NCBI RefSeq assembly: GCF_028807635.1
Contig: NZ_JARBAX010000001.1
Coordinates: forward strand, 4,513,501-4,577,500
From: Streptomyces spiramyceticus
GTDB lineage: Bacteria; Actinomycetota; Actinomycetes; Streptomycetales; Streptomycetaceae
Length of the DNA: 64,000 bases
Reading direction: 5' to 3'
Below, piece by piece: positions 53,196 through 62,362 of this stretch. Numbering within the stretch: position 1 is the first letter of the stretch; the number at the start of each line of letters is the position of its first letter. The notes below the pieces were generated by a model, which saw only the letters and a list, made by a program, of their open reading frames with translations, was not told where the DNA came from and did not search any database. The translations under genes were made by a program, and so were the position numbers.

Positions 53196-54237
53196 CCTGG
53201 ATCCTGCAACCACGAGAAGATTCGGCCACCCCGATGCGTCCGCCGTGCAGATCCACCGCCCAGCGCGCGATCGCCAGGCCCAGGCCCGTGCCGCCGTCGC
53301 TGCCGGGACCGTGCGGGGACGGCAGTGTGCCGCGGTTGAAACGCTCGAACACCCGGTGCCACTCGGACTCGGGGATGCCGGGCCCCTCGTCCAGTACTTC
53401 CAGGTCCAGGCTCTCCGGCTGCGGCCCGCGCCGGGCGCGCACGGTGACGCGGCCGTGCGGGGGGCTGTGCTTGACCGCGTTGTCGAGGAGATTCGCCACA
53501 ACCTGATGCAGCCGCTCGATGTCCGCGTGCGCGGTCAGCTCGGGCGGCGAGACGTCCAGGTGCAGATGCACGTCCGTACGCGTATGACTGCCCGAACCGG
53601 AGGCGAGACCGCGCTGCGAGGCGAGGACGTTCGCCTCCTTCAGTACGCCCGAGAGGTACGGCCAGACCTCGAAGCGGTGCGCCTTCAGCGGTACGACGCC
53701 GTTGTCGAGCCGTGACAGGTCCAGCAGCGTCTCGACGAGCCTGCCGAGGCGCTCGGTCTGTTTCAGCGCCGTACGCATCGTCTCGGGGTCGGCGGCCGAG
53801 ACCCCGTCCACGACGTTCTCCAGCACGGCTCTCAGCCCCGCGATCGGGGTTCTCAGCTCGTGCGAGACATTGGCGACCAGTTCCTTGCGGTGCCGGTCCA
53901 CGGACTCCAGGTCGTCGGCCATGCGGTTGATCGTGGCCGCCAGGTCGCCCAGCTCGTCCCTGCGGCCCGCGCCGCGCACCCGCCGGGTGTAGTCGCCGTG
54001 CGCGATGGACTTGGCCACGGTCGTCATCTCGTCCAGCGGCGAGGTCAGGCTGTGCGCCACGAACTGGGTGATCAGCATCGAGGCGATCACCGAGAAGACG
54101 GTGATGAAGCGCAGCTCGGTCTTGGTGCGCAGGGCCACCAGGATCAGGCCGGTGGTGATGAAGACCGAGACGACGACGAGGGTGCCGAGCTTGGTCTTGA
54201 TCGAGAAGGGACGCAGCCCGTTCCCCGGACGGCTCAT
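53161..54237 (-). CDS. Sensor histidine kinase
   Basis: This 358-residue kinase has two membrane helices (about 15-37 and 43-62) with almost no extracellular loop, so it likely senses a signal in or near the membrane. A HAMP domain follows, then the H box [14 protein letters not shown] (His126), N box [15 protein letters not shown], and G boxes [18 protein letters not shown] and GTGLGLAIA. It starts inside the regulator stop (ATGA overlap) and forms a pair with it. Confidence 0.92.
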   Translation of the reverse strand: MSRPGNGLRPFSIKTKLGTLVVVSVFITTGLILVALRTKTELRFITVFSVIASMLITQFVAHSLTSPLDEMTTVAKSIAHGDYTRRVRGAGRRDELGDLAATINRMADDLESVDRHRKELVANVSHELRTPIAGLRAVLENVVDGVSAADPETMRTALKQTERLGRLVETLLDLSRLDNGVVPLKAHRFEVWPYLSGVLKEANVLASQRGLASGSGSHTRTDVHLHLDVSPPELTAHADIERLHQVVANLLDNAVKHSPPHGRVTVRARRGPQPESLDLEVLDEGPGIPESEWHRVFERFNRGTLPSPHGPGSDGGTGLGLAIARWAVDLHGGRIGVAESSRGCRIQVTLPGIVRPSS

Positions 54238-54971
54238 GCCGGTGGAGTCTCCAGTGCGTACCCCACGCCGTGCACCGTGCGGATACGTTCCGCTCCGATC
54301 TTCCGGCGCAGGGCCTTGATGTGGCTGTCGACCGTCCGGGTGCCCGACGCGTCCGCCCAGTCCCACACCTCGGCGAGCAGCTGCTCGCGCGAGAGCACGG
54401 CGCGCGGCGTGTTCGCCAGGCACACCAGCAGGTCGAACTCGGTGGGCGTCAGGTGCACGTCCTCGCCGCGCACCCGCACCCGTCGCTGTGCGTGGTCGAT
54501 CTCCAGCTCGCCGAGGCGCAGGATGCCGCTGCGCGGCGTCGAGGCGGCGAGCGTCGCCCGCTCCACCCGGCGCAGCAGGACATGGACCCGGGCCGCGAGC
54601 TCGCGCATGGAGAACGGCTTGGTCATGTAGTCGTCGGCGCCGACGCCGAGACCGACCAGCATGTCGGTCTCGTCGTCGCGGGCCGTCAGCATCAGAACGG
54701 GAACGGGACGCTGCGCCTGCACACGGCGGCAGACCTCAAGGCCGTCGAAGCCGGGCAGCATGATGTCGAGAACCATGAGATCGGGCTGCCACGCCTCGGC
54801 AGCGTCCACCGCCGCCGGGCCGTCCACGGCCGTCTGCACCTGAAAGCCCTCGGCGCGCAGTCGCGCTGCAATGGCGTCGACGATGGTCGCGTCGTCCTCG
54901 ACGACCAGCACCCGGCGCTGCGCGCCCGGAGTGGCCGCGAGGCCGTTGTGGCTGGTGTGTGTCTGCTCCAT
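54234..54971 (-). CDS. OmpR/PhoB-family response regulator
   Basis: This 245-residue regulator has a receiver domain with the acidic pair VVEDD, phospho-acceptor Asp69 in DLMVLDIMLPG and Lys118 in DYMTKPF. A winged-helix DNA-binding domain (LTPTEFDLLVCLANTPRAVL, RTVDSHIKALRRKIG) follows. It is the first gene of the pair with the kinase. Its regulon is unknown. From memory, the pair occupies the same place beside kgd in S. coelicolor. Confidence 0.92.
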   Translation of the reverse strand: MEQTHTSHNGLAATPGAQRRVLVVEDDATIVDAIAARLRAEGFQVQTAVDGPAAVDAAEAWQPDLMVLDIMLPGFDGLEVCRRVQAQRPVPVLMLTARDDETDMLVGLGVGADDYMTKPFSMRELAARVHVLLRRVERATLAASTPRSGILRLGELEIDHAQRRVRVRGEDVHLTPTEFDLLVCLANTPRAVLSREQLLAEVWDWADASGTRTVDSHIKALRRKIGAERIRTVHGVGYALETPPA

Positions 54972-55045
54972 TGCCCCGCCCCTGGGAGTTCTCTGCTAGT
55001 TCCCACGTGTAGGGCAGCAGCGTAGAGGCAGTGAAGGTGTCCCGG

Positions 55046-55792
55046 CTACGCAGGGCGATTCGCGAGATGAACCACGTCAGGAACGCCCCGGGCAACTTGG
55101 ATCTCTTCCGTCCTTACCAAGTTGAATCCGGCATTCCGCAACGCATCCTCGAAGCCGGCGGACGGCTGGGCCGACCAGACGGCGAGGACTCCGCCCGGTC
55201 TCAGCCGCCTCATGCAGGCCGCAAGCCCTTGCGGGGAGTAGAGAGTGGCGTTGTCGTCGGTCACGGTCCAGTCCGGTCCGTTGTCGATGTCGAGGCAGAG
55301 CGCGTCGTACGCATCCTGGTACGGACCAAGTCCCCCGATTCGGTTTTCCCGGACGTAATCCACGAGATCGGTGTGAATGATCTCGCATCGTGGATCGGCG
55401 AGCGCATCGCCGGAGATCCGCGACAGCGGCCCCTCGCGATGCCAGTCGATGACGGCCCGCTCACGCTCGACGACCGAGATCCGCCCCCAGCGCGGCTGCG
55501 CGGCTGCGCGGGCCAGCGAGAAGCCGACGCCGAGGCCGCCGATGAGAAGGGCGGGGGAGTGGCAGTCCGCGGGAAGTGCCTCCAGGGCAGCATCGATGAG
55601 GAGGCGCTCGGAGCGGCCGTCGGATGTATCCATCAGGAAGCAGCCGTTGGCGATGATCTCGAAGTGCGCACCGCGCTCACGCAGGACGACTTCGCCGTAC
55701 GGGCCTTGGCGCCGGTCGACGGTGACTGCGGTGGGGGCGGTGTCGGCGATGTGGGCGGCGTGCGCGGCGGTGGATACGTAGGGGGCCTGCAT
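55046..55792 (-). CDS. Spermidine-synthase-like methyltransferase-fold protein
   Basis: This 248-residue protein has the polyamine aminopropyltransferase fold without the N-terminal barrel. LLIGGLGVGFSLARAAAQPR gives the nucleotide-binding loop, ISVVERERAVIDWHR the ribose-binding acidic residue, and YDALCLDIDNGPDWTV the active-site Asp region. It may make polyamines or be a related SAM-type enzyme; many actinobacterial members are untested. ATG at 55792 is used because earlier frames have no support. Confidence 0.8.
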   Translation of the reverse strand: MQAPYVSTAAHAAHIADTAPTAVTVDRRQGPYGEVVLRERGAHFEIIANGCFLMDTSDGRSERLLIDAALEALPADCHSPALLIGGLGVGFSLARAAAQPRWGRISVVERERAVIDWHREGPLSRISGDALADPRCEIIHTDLVDYVRENRIGGLGPYQDAYDALCLDIDNGPDWTVTDDNATLYSPQGLAACMRRLRPGGVLAVWSAQPSAGFEDALRNAGFNLVRTEEIQVARGVPDVVHLANRPA

Positions 55793-55957
55793 GGGGCGGG
55801 AACCTCCCGGGCGGTTCGTGACGCATCGTGACTGCGTCGGTCGTCCCCGCCATTTTTGCGGGGCTGGGCGCCCGGCGACAAAGTCTTTGCCGAGGCCGGG
55901 GCATGAAGGCTGCGTTGTGACGCGCGCCATAGCCCGGGGCGGAGATGATCGCGGAGG

Positions 55958-56287
55958 GTGGGCGTTGTCCGTAAGGAACACCGGTGCGAAGTCGGCCGAA
56001 GGGGCCTGACGACCGACGACGGGCTGTCGCACGGCCGCTTCCAGCAGTGGCTCGACAGCCGCTACGCCCCGCGATCCGGCCGCCCCGCCGGGGTCGCGGT
56101 CACGGCGACCGGCACCTGGCACACCGGCTCGCCGACCGACCACCGCGGCTCGGTCACCATGCGCACCCGGGTGGCCATGGGTGACGTCACGCACACGTAC
56201 GAGCTCGACGAGACGAACCTCGGCCCGGTGCTCGACGGCGCGGCCGAGTTCATCGCCTGGTCGGTACTCCGCGCGCTTCACAGGTGA
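55958..56287 (+). CDS. Small hypothetical protein
   Basis: This frame of up to 109 residues has a plausible C-terminal domain (SHGRFQQWLDSRYAPRSGRP, TGTWHTGSPTDHRGSVTMRT, LGPVLDGAAEFIAWSVLRAL). The GTG at 55958 is very close to GGAG, and an alternative TTG in another frame meets a stop at 56008, so a frameshift near the start cannot be excluded. It overlaps the convergent acetyltransferase by 38 bp. Confidence 0.45.
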   Translation: MGVVRKEHRCEVGRRGLTTDDGLSHGRFQQWLDSRYAPRSGRPAGVAVTATGTWHTGSPTDHRGSVTMRTRVAMGDVTHTYELDETNLGPVLDGAAEFIAWSVLRALHR

Positions 56288-56945
56288 CGCCGACCAGCGG
56301 GGCGTACACCTCCCAGCCCAGCGACGCGTAGAGCCCCCGCCCGTCGGTCGTCGCGCCCAGCACCCCCACGGTCGAGCCCTGTTCGTACGCCGCGTTCTGG
56401 AGCGTACGCATCACCAGGCGGCCGAGGCCCTTGCGGCGGTGCGCGGGGTCCGTCTCGACCTGGTCGATCACTGCCGTCCGGCCGGTCGGGGCGACCTGGC
56501 CGCGTGCGGCGAATCCGCCGTCGGGGGCGAGGACGAGGAGGCGGGTTACGCCCCCGCGCTTCCATGACTTGAGGGTGTACCCGTCGGCGAGGCCGGTCTG
56601 TGCGGTGGCGGTGGCGGCAGCGGTACGGGACGGACGCAGGGGCGTCGTCATCAGCCAGCCCGGGCCGTCCGATATCCACTCCGGGCCGAGCCACGGTGCG
56701 ACGGTCTCCGGTTCCAGGAACATCTTGAGTACGACGCCGTGCGCGGCGTACACCTCCGCCAGCTTGCGGACCGTGGCCTCGTCGGCGTGGGTCATGACGT
56801 GCCGGGTGGCGTGGCGGGGGAGGCCGACGTCGAAGGTGAAGCCCCAGGGCTGGGGTACGGGGTCGGCCGCGCCACGCGACACGACCCATCCGTCCACCCA
56901 GGCGCGGATGGCTTCGGCGGTGGAATCGAAGGGTGCCTGGGCCAT
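56250..56945 (-). CDS. GNAT-family N-acetyltransferase
   Basis: This 231-residue protein ends in a GNAT domain with VIDQVETDPAHRRKGLGRLV and ATTDGRGLYASLGW, the acetyl-CoA loop and last helix. Its N-terminal 100 residues (RHVMTHADEATVRKLAEVYA) form a second, degenerate half. The acceptor is unknown. GAGGAG precedes the ATG. It is divergent from lon, with 158 bp between starts. Confidence 0.82.
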   Translation of the reverse strand: MAQAPFDSTAEAIRAWVDGWVVSRGAADPVPQPWGFTFDVGLPRHATRHVMTHADEATVRKLAEVYAAHGVVLKMFLEPETVAPWLGPEWISDGPGWLMTTPLRPSRTAAATATAQTGLADGYTLKSWKRGGVTRLLVLAPDGGFAARGQVAPTGRTAVIDQVETDPAHRRKGLGRLVMRTLQNAAYEQGSTVGVLGATTDGRGLYASLGWEVYAPLVGVTCEARGVPTRR

Positions 56946-57013
56946 TCCGTACTCCTCGATCGAGTAATAGATCGTCGGCTATTGAGCCTATTACATCCAA
57001 AGGCTGCCCGGTG

Positions 57014-57029
57014 ATCGCTCAGAGCGAAC
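57014..57029 (+). promoter_or_regulatory. Candidate ClgR box before lon
   Basis: ATCGCTCAGAGCGAAC is a dyad around CGCTC-A-GAGCG. It differs by one base from the ClgR-type pattern TTCGCY-N4-GCG. ClgR activates lon and clp genes in Streptomyces. It lies 75-90 bp before the lon start. Confidence 0.55.
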
Positions 57030-57061
57030 GCCTCCCCAGGAACATTCGGCGGCTCACAAGC

Positions 57062-57082
57062 ATTGAGCCGGTATAGCTCAAC
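57062..57082 (+). promoter_or_regulatory. HAIR-like HspR operator before lon
   Basis: TTGAGC-N7-GCTCAA (57063-57068 and 57076-57081) is a perfect inverted repeat close to the HAIR consensus CTTGAGT-N7-ACTCAAG bound by HspR, which represses lon in Streptomyces. It contains a TATAGC -10 candidate and ends 22 bp before the ATG. Confidence 0.75.
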
Positions 57083-57103
57083 TTGACTGCCGAAGGGGAG
57101 ATC

Positions 57104-59506
57104 ATGGCATCGACGTCCAATCCGCTCACCCTGCCCGTGCTGCCGCTCGATGACGAGGTCGTGCTGCCCGGCATGGTGGTGCCCCTCGACCTTTCCGATA
57201 CGGACGTACGCGCCGCGGTGGAGGCCGCGCAGGCCGCCGCGCGTTCCAGTGGCAACAAGCCGCAGGTGCTCCTCGTTCCCCGCGTGGACGGTACGTACGC
57301 GGCGACCGGCGTCCTCGGAACCGTCGAGCAGGTCGGCCGTCTCTCCGACGGTGACCCCGGCGCCCTGATCCGCGGCCGCAGCCGCGTCCAGATCGGCGCG
57401 GGCACGACAGGGCCCGGCGCCGCGCTCTGGGTCGAGGGCACGAGCGTCGACGAAACGCTGCCCGACCCCCTTCCCGGCTCGGTCACCGAACTCGTCAAGG
57501 AGTACAAGGCACTCGCCACCAGCTGGCTGAAGAAGCGCGGCGCCTGGCAGGTCGTGGACCGCGTACAGCAGATCGACGGCGTCTCCGCTCTCGCCGACAA
57601 CTCGGGCTACTCACCGTTCCTGACCACCGGCCAGAAGGTGGAGCTGCTGGAGACCGCCGACCCGGTGGTCCGGCTGAAGCTCGCCGTGAAGTGGCTGAGT
57701 GAGCACCTCGCGGAACAGGACGTCGCCGAGTCCATCGCCAAGGACGTACAGGAGGGCGTGGACAAGCAGCAGCGCGAGTTCCTGCTGCGCCGCCAGCTCG
57801 ACGCCGTACGCAAGGAACTGCGCGAGATCAACGGCGAGGCCGGCGAGGACGAGTCCGACGACTACCGGACCCGCGTCGAGGCCGCCGACCTGCCCGAGAA
57901 GGTGCGCGAGGCCGCCCTCAAGGAGGTCGACAAGCTGGAGCGCTCCTCCGACCAGTCGCCCGAGGGCTCCTGGATCCGCACCTGGCTCGACACCGTTCTC
58001 GAACTCCCCTGGAACGAGCGCACCGAGGACCAGTACGACATCCGGGGCGCCAAGGAGATCCTGGACGCCGAGCACGCCGGCCTGGACGACGTGAAGGAGC
58101 GCATCACCGAATACCTGGCGGTGCGCAAGCGCCGGGCCGACCGGGGCCTGGGCGTCGTGGGCGGCCGTCGCGGCGGCGCGGTGCTGGCGCTGGTCGGCCC
58201 GCCGGGCGTCGGAAAGACATCCCTCGGCGAATCCGTCGCGCACGCGATGGGCCGCAAGTTCGTACGCGTCGCGCTCGGCGGCGTACGCGACGAGGCGGAG
58301 ATCCGCGGACACCGGCGTACGTACGTGGGCGCCCTGCCCGGCCGGATCGTGCGCGCCATCAAGGAAGCCGGGTCGATGAACCCCGTCGTCCTCCTCGACG
58401 AGATCGACAAGGTCGGCTCCGACTTCCGCGGCGACCCGGCCGCGGCGCTCCTCGAAGTCCTCGACCCCGCCCAGAACCACACCTTCCGCGACCACTACCT
58501 GGAGGTCGAACTCGACCTCTCCGACGTCGTCTTCCTCGCCACAGCCAACGTCCTGGAAGCCATCCCCGAGGCGCTGCTCGACCGCATGGAACTGGTCACG
58601 CTCGACGGCTACACGGAGGACGAGAAGGTCGTCATCGCCCGCGACCACCTGCTCCCGCGCCAGCTGGAGCGCGCGGGCCTGGAGCCCGGCGAAGTCACCC
58701 TCGACGACGACGCGCTGCGCAAGCTGGCGGGCGAGTACACCCGGGAGGCGGGCGTACGAAACCTGGAGCGCTCGGTGGCCCGCCTGCTGCGCAAGGTGGC
58801 GGCCAAGCACGAACTGGGCGACCAGAAGCTCCCGTTCACGATCACGGACGAGGACCTGCGCGCCTTGATCGGCCGCCCCCACCACGTCCCGGAGTCCGCC
58901 CAGGACCCGGCGGAGCGCCGTACGGCGGTCCCCGGCGTGGCCACGGGTCTCGCGGTCACGGGCGCGGGCGGCGACGTCCTGTTCGTCGAGGCGTCCCTCG
59001 CCGACGAGGAGACGGGCGGCGCGGGCCTGACCCTCACGGGCCAGCTCGGCGACGTCATGAAGGAGTCCGCCCAGATCGCGCTCTCCTTCCTGCGCTCGCA
59101 CGGCGCGGAACTGGAACTCCCCGTCGCCGACCTCAAGGACCGGGGCGTACACATCCACTTCCCGGCGGGCGCGGTCCCGAAGGACGGCCCGAGCGCGGGC
59201 ATCACGATGACGACGGCCCTGGCATCGCTCCTGTCCGGCCGACTGGTCCGCACGGACGTGGCGATGACGGGCGAAGTGTCCCTGACCGGACGCGTCCTGC
59301 CGATCGGCGGCCTGAAGCAGAAGCTGCTGGCGGCGCACCGGGCGGGTACGACGACGGTCGTGATCCCGAAGCGGAACGAGGCGGACCTGGACGACGTCCC
59401 GGCCGAGATCCTCGACAAGCTGGAGATCCACCCGGTGACGGACGTACGCCAGGTCCTGGAGATCGCACTGGCCCCGGCGGAGGTGGCAGTGCCGGTGGCG
59501 GCGTAA
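57104..59506 (+). CDS. lon: ATP-dependent protease Lon
   Basis: This 800-residue cytoplasmic protease degrades damaged and regulatory proteins. The N-terminal LON domain (LPVLPLDDEVVLPGMVVPLD) is followed by a coiled coil, the AAA module (ALVGPPGVGKTSL; VVLLDEIDKVG) and the serine protease domain with Ser697 in PKDGPSAGITMT and Lys740 in GGLKQKLLAAHRAG. GGGGAG precedes the ATG at 57104. HspR- and ClgR-type sites upstream fit heat and proteolytic-stress control. Confidence 0.96.
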   Translation: MASTSNPLTLPVLPLDDEVVLPGMVVPLDLSDTDVRAAVEAAQAAARSSGNKPQVLLVPRVDGTYAATGVLGTVEQVGRLSDGDPGALIRGRSRVQIGAGTTGPGAALWVEGTSVDETLPDPLPGSVTELVKEYKALATSWLKKRGAWQVVDRVQQIDGVSALADNSGYSPFLTTGQKVELLETADPVVRLKLAVKWLSEHLAEQDVAESIAKDVQEGVDKQQREFLLRRQLDAVRKELREINGEAGEDESDDYRTRVEAADLPEKVREAALKEVDKLERSSDQSPEGSWIRTWLDTVLELPWNERTEDQYDIRGAKEILDAEHAGLDDVKERITEYLAVRKRRADRGLGVVGGRRGGAVLALVGPPGVGKTSLGESVAHAMGRKFVRVALGGVRDEAEIRGHRRTYVGALPGRIVRAIKEAGSMNPVVLLDEIDKVGSDFRGDPAAALLEVLDPAQNHTFRDHYLEVELDLSDVVFLATANVLEAIPEALLDRMELVTLDGYTEDEKVVIARDHLLPRQLERAGLEPGEVTLDDDALRKLAGEYTREAGVRNLERSVARLLRKVAAKHELGDQKLPFTITDEDLRALIGRPHHVPESAQDPAERRTAVPGVATGLAVTGAGGDVLFVEASLADEETGGAGLTLTGQLGDVMKESAQIALSFLRSHGAELELPVADLKDRGVHIHFPAGAVPKDGPSAGITMTTALASLLSGRLVRTDVAMTGEVSLTGRVLPIGGLKQKLLAAHRAGTTTVVIPKRNEADLDDVPAEILDKLEIHPVTDVRQVLEIALAPAEVAVPVAA

Positions 59507-59533
59507 CGCAGGCCGGTCCGGTGACCGGTGGCG

Positions 59534-59572
59534 GCCCCCTTCCCCTCTCGCACGACGGGGAAGGGGGCTTTT
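59534..59572 (+). terminator. Rho-independent terminator of lon
   Basis: A perfect 12-bp stem, GCCCCCTTCCCC with GGGGAAGGGGGC and an 11-base loop, is followed by four T. Confidence 0.92.
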
Positions 59573-59704
59573 GCGTGGGAGGGCCCGGTCGTCGGGTGAC
59601 GGGCCCTGTGACACTTCTGTGACGGCAGCGCATTGGGAGCGTTGCCGGAGAGTGGGTAGCGTCGTTCCGGTAATGCTGTTGCGATATGCGGACCGGGAGG
59701 GCAC

Positions 59705-60112
59705 GTGGCCGAGGGCCCGGAGTCGACCAGGCGGGTCGACGAATCCGAATTCCTTGAGATGAGCGGGCAGTGCCCCGCGCAGGCGAGAGTGCTGCGCAAG
59801 TCCCTGGAGGAGCTCGCCTCGGGACGGGGCGGGGACGCCCTCAAGGAAATGGCCCGGGAGGTCCTCTCGGGGCGTACGAGCCTCCGGGACGCGGTGAACA
59901 TTTCGGCCTACTCCGACCAACTCGTCGCACAGGCCGCCCCCATGGCCGAGAAGTGGGCGGCGCTCTCCGAGGCCGAGCGCGAGGCGCTCGCCGCCGAAGG
60001 CGAGCGGAGCATGGCCGAGGAGCAGGGCCGGATCGACGAGGAGCGCCGCGCGGCGCCGGGCGACAGCGGCAAGAAGTCCCGCCACGACGGCCGGGGCTGG
60101 TCGCTGTACTGA
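59705..60112 (+). CDS. Hypothetical helical protein upstream of a WXG100-like gene
   Basis: This 135-residue acidic protein is mostly helical (PAQARVLRKSLEELASGRGG, ALSEAEREALAAEGERSMAE) with a charged tail. No family is recognised. The first 60 residues fit a small helical bundle. The WXG100-like gene follows after 87 bp, so it may be a chaperone or partner of that protein. GTG at 59705 follows GGGAGGGC. Confidence 0.65.
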   Translation: MAEGPESTRRVDESEFLEMSGQCPAQARVLRKSLEELASGRGGDALKEMAREVLSGRTSLRDAVNISAYSDQLVAQAAPMAEKWAALSEAEREALAAEGERSMAEEQGRIDEERRAAPGDSGKKSRHDGRGWSLY

Positions 60113-60199
60113 CCGGCCGCGGGGCGTGGGACAACGCCCCGGCCCCACTTACCTTTCATTGGCACTCACGCACTCACCTTTCAGGGGCAGGAGCAGACG

Positions 60200-61330
60200 G
60201 TGGGCTTTCGAGTCGAGCCGGGCGCGATCGACGGCTTTTCGAAGCTCGTGGGTCGTGCTGCCGACGGCAGTACGCAGGCCGTCTCGTACACGGGCAACGC
60301 GCAGATCGACACGGTGGCGGGCGGACAGCTCTGGGACCTCGTCACGGGTGATCACGACAAGTACGTGAACGACGCCAAGGGCGCCCTGCAGAAGGTGCAG
60401 AAGGTCCTCGACTCCTCGCAGCAGGAACTGGCCAAGTCCGCCAAGTACTACCGCGAGACGGACAGCGGCGTAGCAGCGAAGATGGACGCCACCTATCCGG
60501 GGTCCAAGGGGGCCGGCGGGCAGCCGGACGGCGGCGACGTACAGGACTTCTCCGATGCGAGCAACGCCACGGACCTGCTGAAGAAGTCCGGCGAAAGCGA
60601 CAACCCGCTGGTCAAGTACGGCCAGGGGCACGCCGACGAGTACATGATGAGCCCCGTCCAGAAGACCCTCGGCTCCGTCCTCGACCTGGGCAGCCCTTCG
60701 GCCATGGCGGTGGAGGCGTCCAAGCTGCTCTTCGGCTTCGACCCCTTCGGCGAAGTGAACAACTGGATCTTCGGGGACTGGAACAAGTACAACGACTGCG
60801 CCGACGTCTGGGACGGTCTCGGGGGCTTCTGCGACGCGGTGGCCGCCAATCTGAAGAAGGGCAACGGGAACGTCGGCCTGAGCTGGGCCGGCAACGCCTC
60901 GGACGCCGCCAGGGTTTACTTCGAAGAATTCGCCGGGAAGCTCGCCGAGATCAAGGAGACCTTCGAGTCCCTGCGGACCTGCTACAAGCAGGCCGCGCAG
61001 ATGGCGTTCCAGTTCGGCGAGTTCCTGAAGTCCTTCATGGTCATGTTCTGCGACGCCCTGGTCATCTGGCTGGTGAATCTGGCCGCCGCCCAGGCCGCCA
61101 ATCTGATTCCCGTCGGCGGTCAGGTGGCGTCCGTCGCGATGTTCGCCCTCGCGGCGGCGCAGGCCATCCGGATCATGCAGATGTGGGCCGAGGCGTCGAA
61201 GGCCTTCGACGCGATGGCGACCGCCTTGAGCGCCATCGCGCTGACCATGTCCACGGCGGTGAACGGCTTCTCCGCGGCGGACGGTTTCCCCGAGGTGAGC
61301 TCCGGCGGCTACGACCACCGCGCGGTCTGA
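60200..61330 (+). CDS. WXG100-like (ESX/type VII-related) large protein
   Basis: This 376-residue protein starts like an actinobacterial WXG100-type domain (FRVEPGAIDGFSKLVGRAAD, QKVLDSSQQELAKSAKYYRE). A second such region follows (NVGLSWAGNASDAARVYFEE, where WAGNAS stands for the WxG turn). A hydrophobic stretch (DALVIWLVNLAAAQAANLIP, VASVAMFALAAAQAI) follows at about 285-335. It may be secreted by or associated with a type VII system encoded elsewhere. No toxin domain is seen. Confidence 0.72.
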   Translation: MGFRVEPGAIDGFSKLVGRAADGSTQAVSYTGNAQIDTVAGGQLWDLVTGDHDKYVNDAKGALQKVQKVLDSSQQELAKSAKYYRETDSGVAAKMDATYPGSKGAGGQPDGGDVQDFSDASNATDLLKKSGESDNPLVKYGQGHADEYMMSPVQKTLGSVLDLGSPSAMAVEASKLLFGFDPFGEVNNWIFGDWNKYNDCADVWDGLGGFCDAVAANLKKGNGNVGLSWAGNASDAARVYFEEFAGKLAEIKETFESLRTCYKQAAQMAFQFGEFLKSFMVMFCDALVIWLVNLAAAQAANLIPVGGQVASVAMFALAAAQAIRIMQMWAEASKAFDAMATALSAIALTMSTAVNGFSAADGFPEVSSGGYDHRAV

Positions 61331-61342
61331 GAACGGAGACTC

Positions 61343-61621
61343 GTGTCCTTCATGTTCGGCGACATCGACGATCTTGACCTGTTCCTCACCCGCGTGCGCA
61401 ACTGGGTCGTCGGGTGGGCACCCGCCTGCCTGGTGCTCGTGTGGTTCCTGACCAAGGAAGAGGGCTGGCACATGAGCTTCCTCGCCCTCTGCGTACTGCC
61501 GCCCGTCGCGGCGTACCTGGGAATCCGCGCCAAGCGCGAGATCCTCGTCGGCCTTGCATGGACGGCGGGCGCCCTGGCCGTCGCGCCGCTCCCGCTCGTC
61601 GCCGCGATCGAGCTCCTTTAG
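61343..61621 (+). CDS. Small membrane protein downstream of the WXG100-like gene
   Basis: This 92-residue protein has three hydrophobic segments (VVGWAPACLVLVWFL, MSFLALCVLPPVAAYLGI, GLAWTAGALAVAPLPLVAAI). GTG lies 12 bp after the previous stop, so it is in the same operon. The role is unknown; it may anchor or protect against its neighbour. Confidence 0.68.
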   Translation: MSFMFGDIDDLDLFLTRVRNWVVGWAPACLVLVWFLTKEEGWHMSFLALCVLPPVAAYLGIRAKREILVGLAWTAGALAVAPLPLVAAIELL

Positions 61622-61696
61622 ACATTCGGGCCGTTCAGGGTGTGACCCCGGCCCCCTGGCGCCCGAGCGCCGGGGGTCCTCTCGTCTCGTCGCCTG

Positions 61697-62221
61697 TCAG
61701 CCGTAGGCGAGGGCCTGGACGCGGTCGAGGGCGCCGTTGAACTTGTTGTGGTCGCCGACGATCGGGCCGCTGGAGGTGTACTGCCACATCGTCTGGTACG
61801 CCCAGCCCGCCGGGAGTTCGCCGGGCGTGGTGTTGTAGCGGGCGATCCACAGCGGGTTGCTCGCGCCGAAGCCGCCGTAGTTGCCGGTGCAGGTCTTCCA
61901 CCAGCTGGTCGCCGTGTAGATCACGGCGTCGCGGCCGGTGCGCGCCTTGTAGGTGTTGAGGAAGTCGCGGATCCAGCTGACCATGCCGCTCTGCGTCTTG
62001 CCGTAGCACTGCGCGCCGTACGGGTTCCACTCGATGTCGAGCGCGCCCGGCAGCGTCCTGCCGTCGCGCGACCAGCCGCCGCCGTTGTCCACGAAGTAGT
62101 TGGCCTGGTTGGCGCCGCTGGAGTCGTTGGGGGTCGCGAAGTGGTAAGCGCCGCGGATCATGCCGACGTTGTACGAGCCGTTGTACTGCTGCGCGAAGTA
62201 GGGGACCACTGGTGTGGACAT
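61697..62221 (-). pseudogene. GH25 lysozyme missing its N-terminal third
   Basis: The frame encodes YFAQQYNGSYNVGMIRGAYH, TLPGALDIEWNPYGAQCYGK, VIYTATSWWKTCTG and MWQYTSSGPIVGDHNKFNGA. This is the middle and end of a Streptomyces GH25 muramidase. The signal peptide and the DVSxWQ segment with the first catalytic Asp are absent; homology starts about four codons after the ATG at 62221. The joint lies next to the MarR gene. A translated product would be cytoplasmic and inactive, so I treat it as a pseudogene. Confidence 0.75.
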
Positions 62222-62362
62222 GCCATAAATGAAGCTACGCACGTAGAACGGCGGCGCGGAAGGGGCCCTGGGTGCCGCCGTTGGTCTACGCCTGCGAAAT
62301 ACTGGCCGAGCTGCGGCAATGGCCGCCGTTGAAGGAAACTTTCGGGGTGAGGAAAGCTCGCA

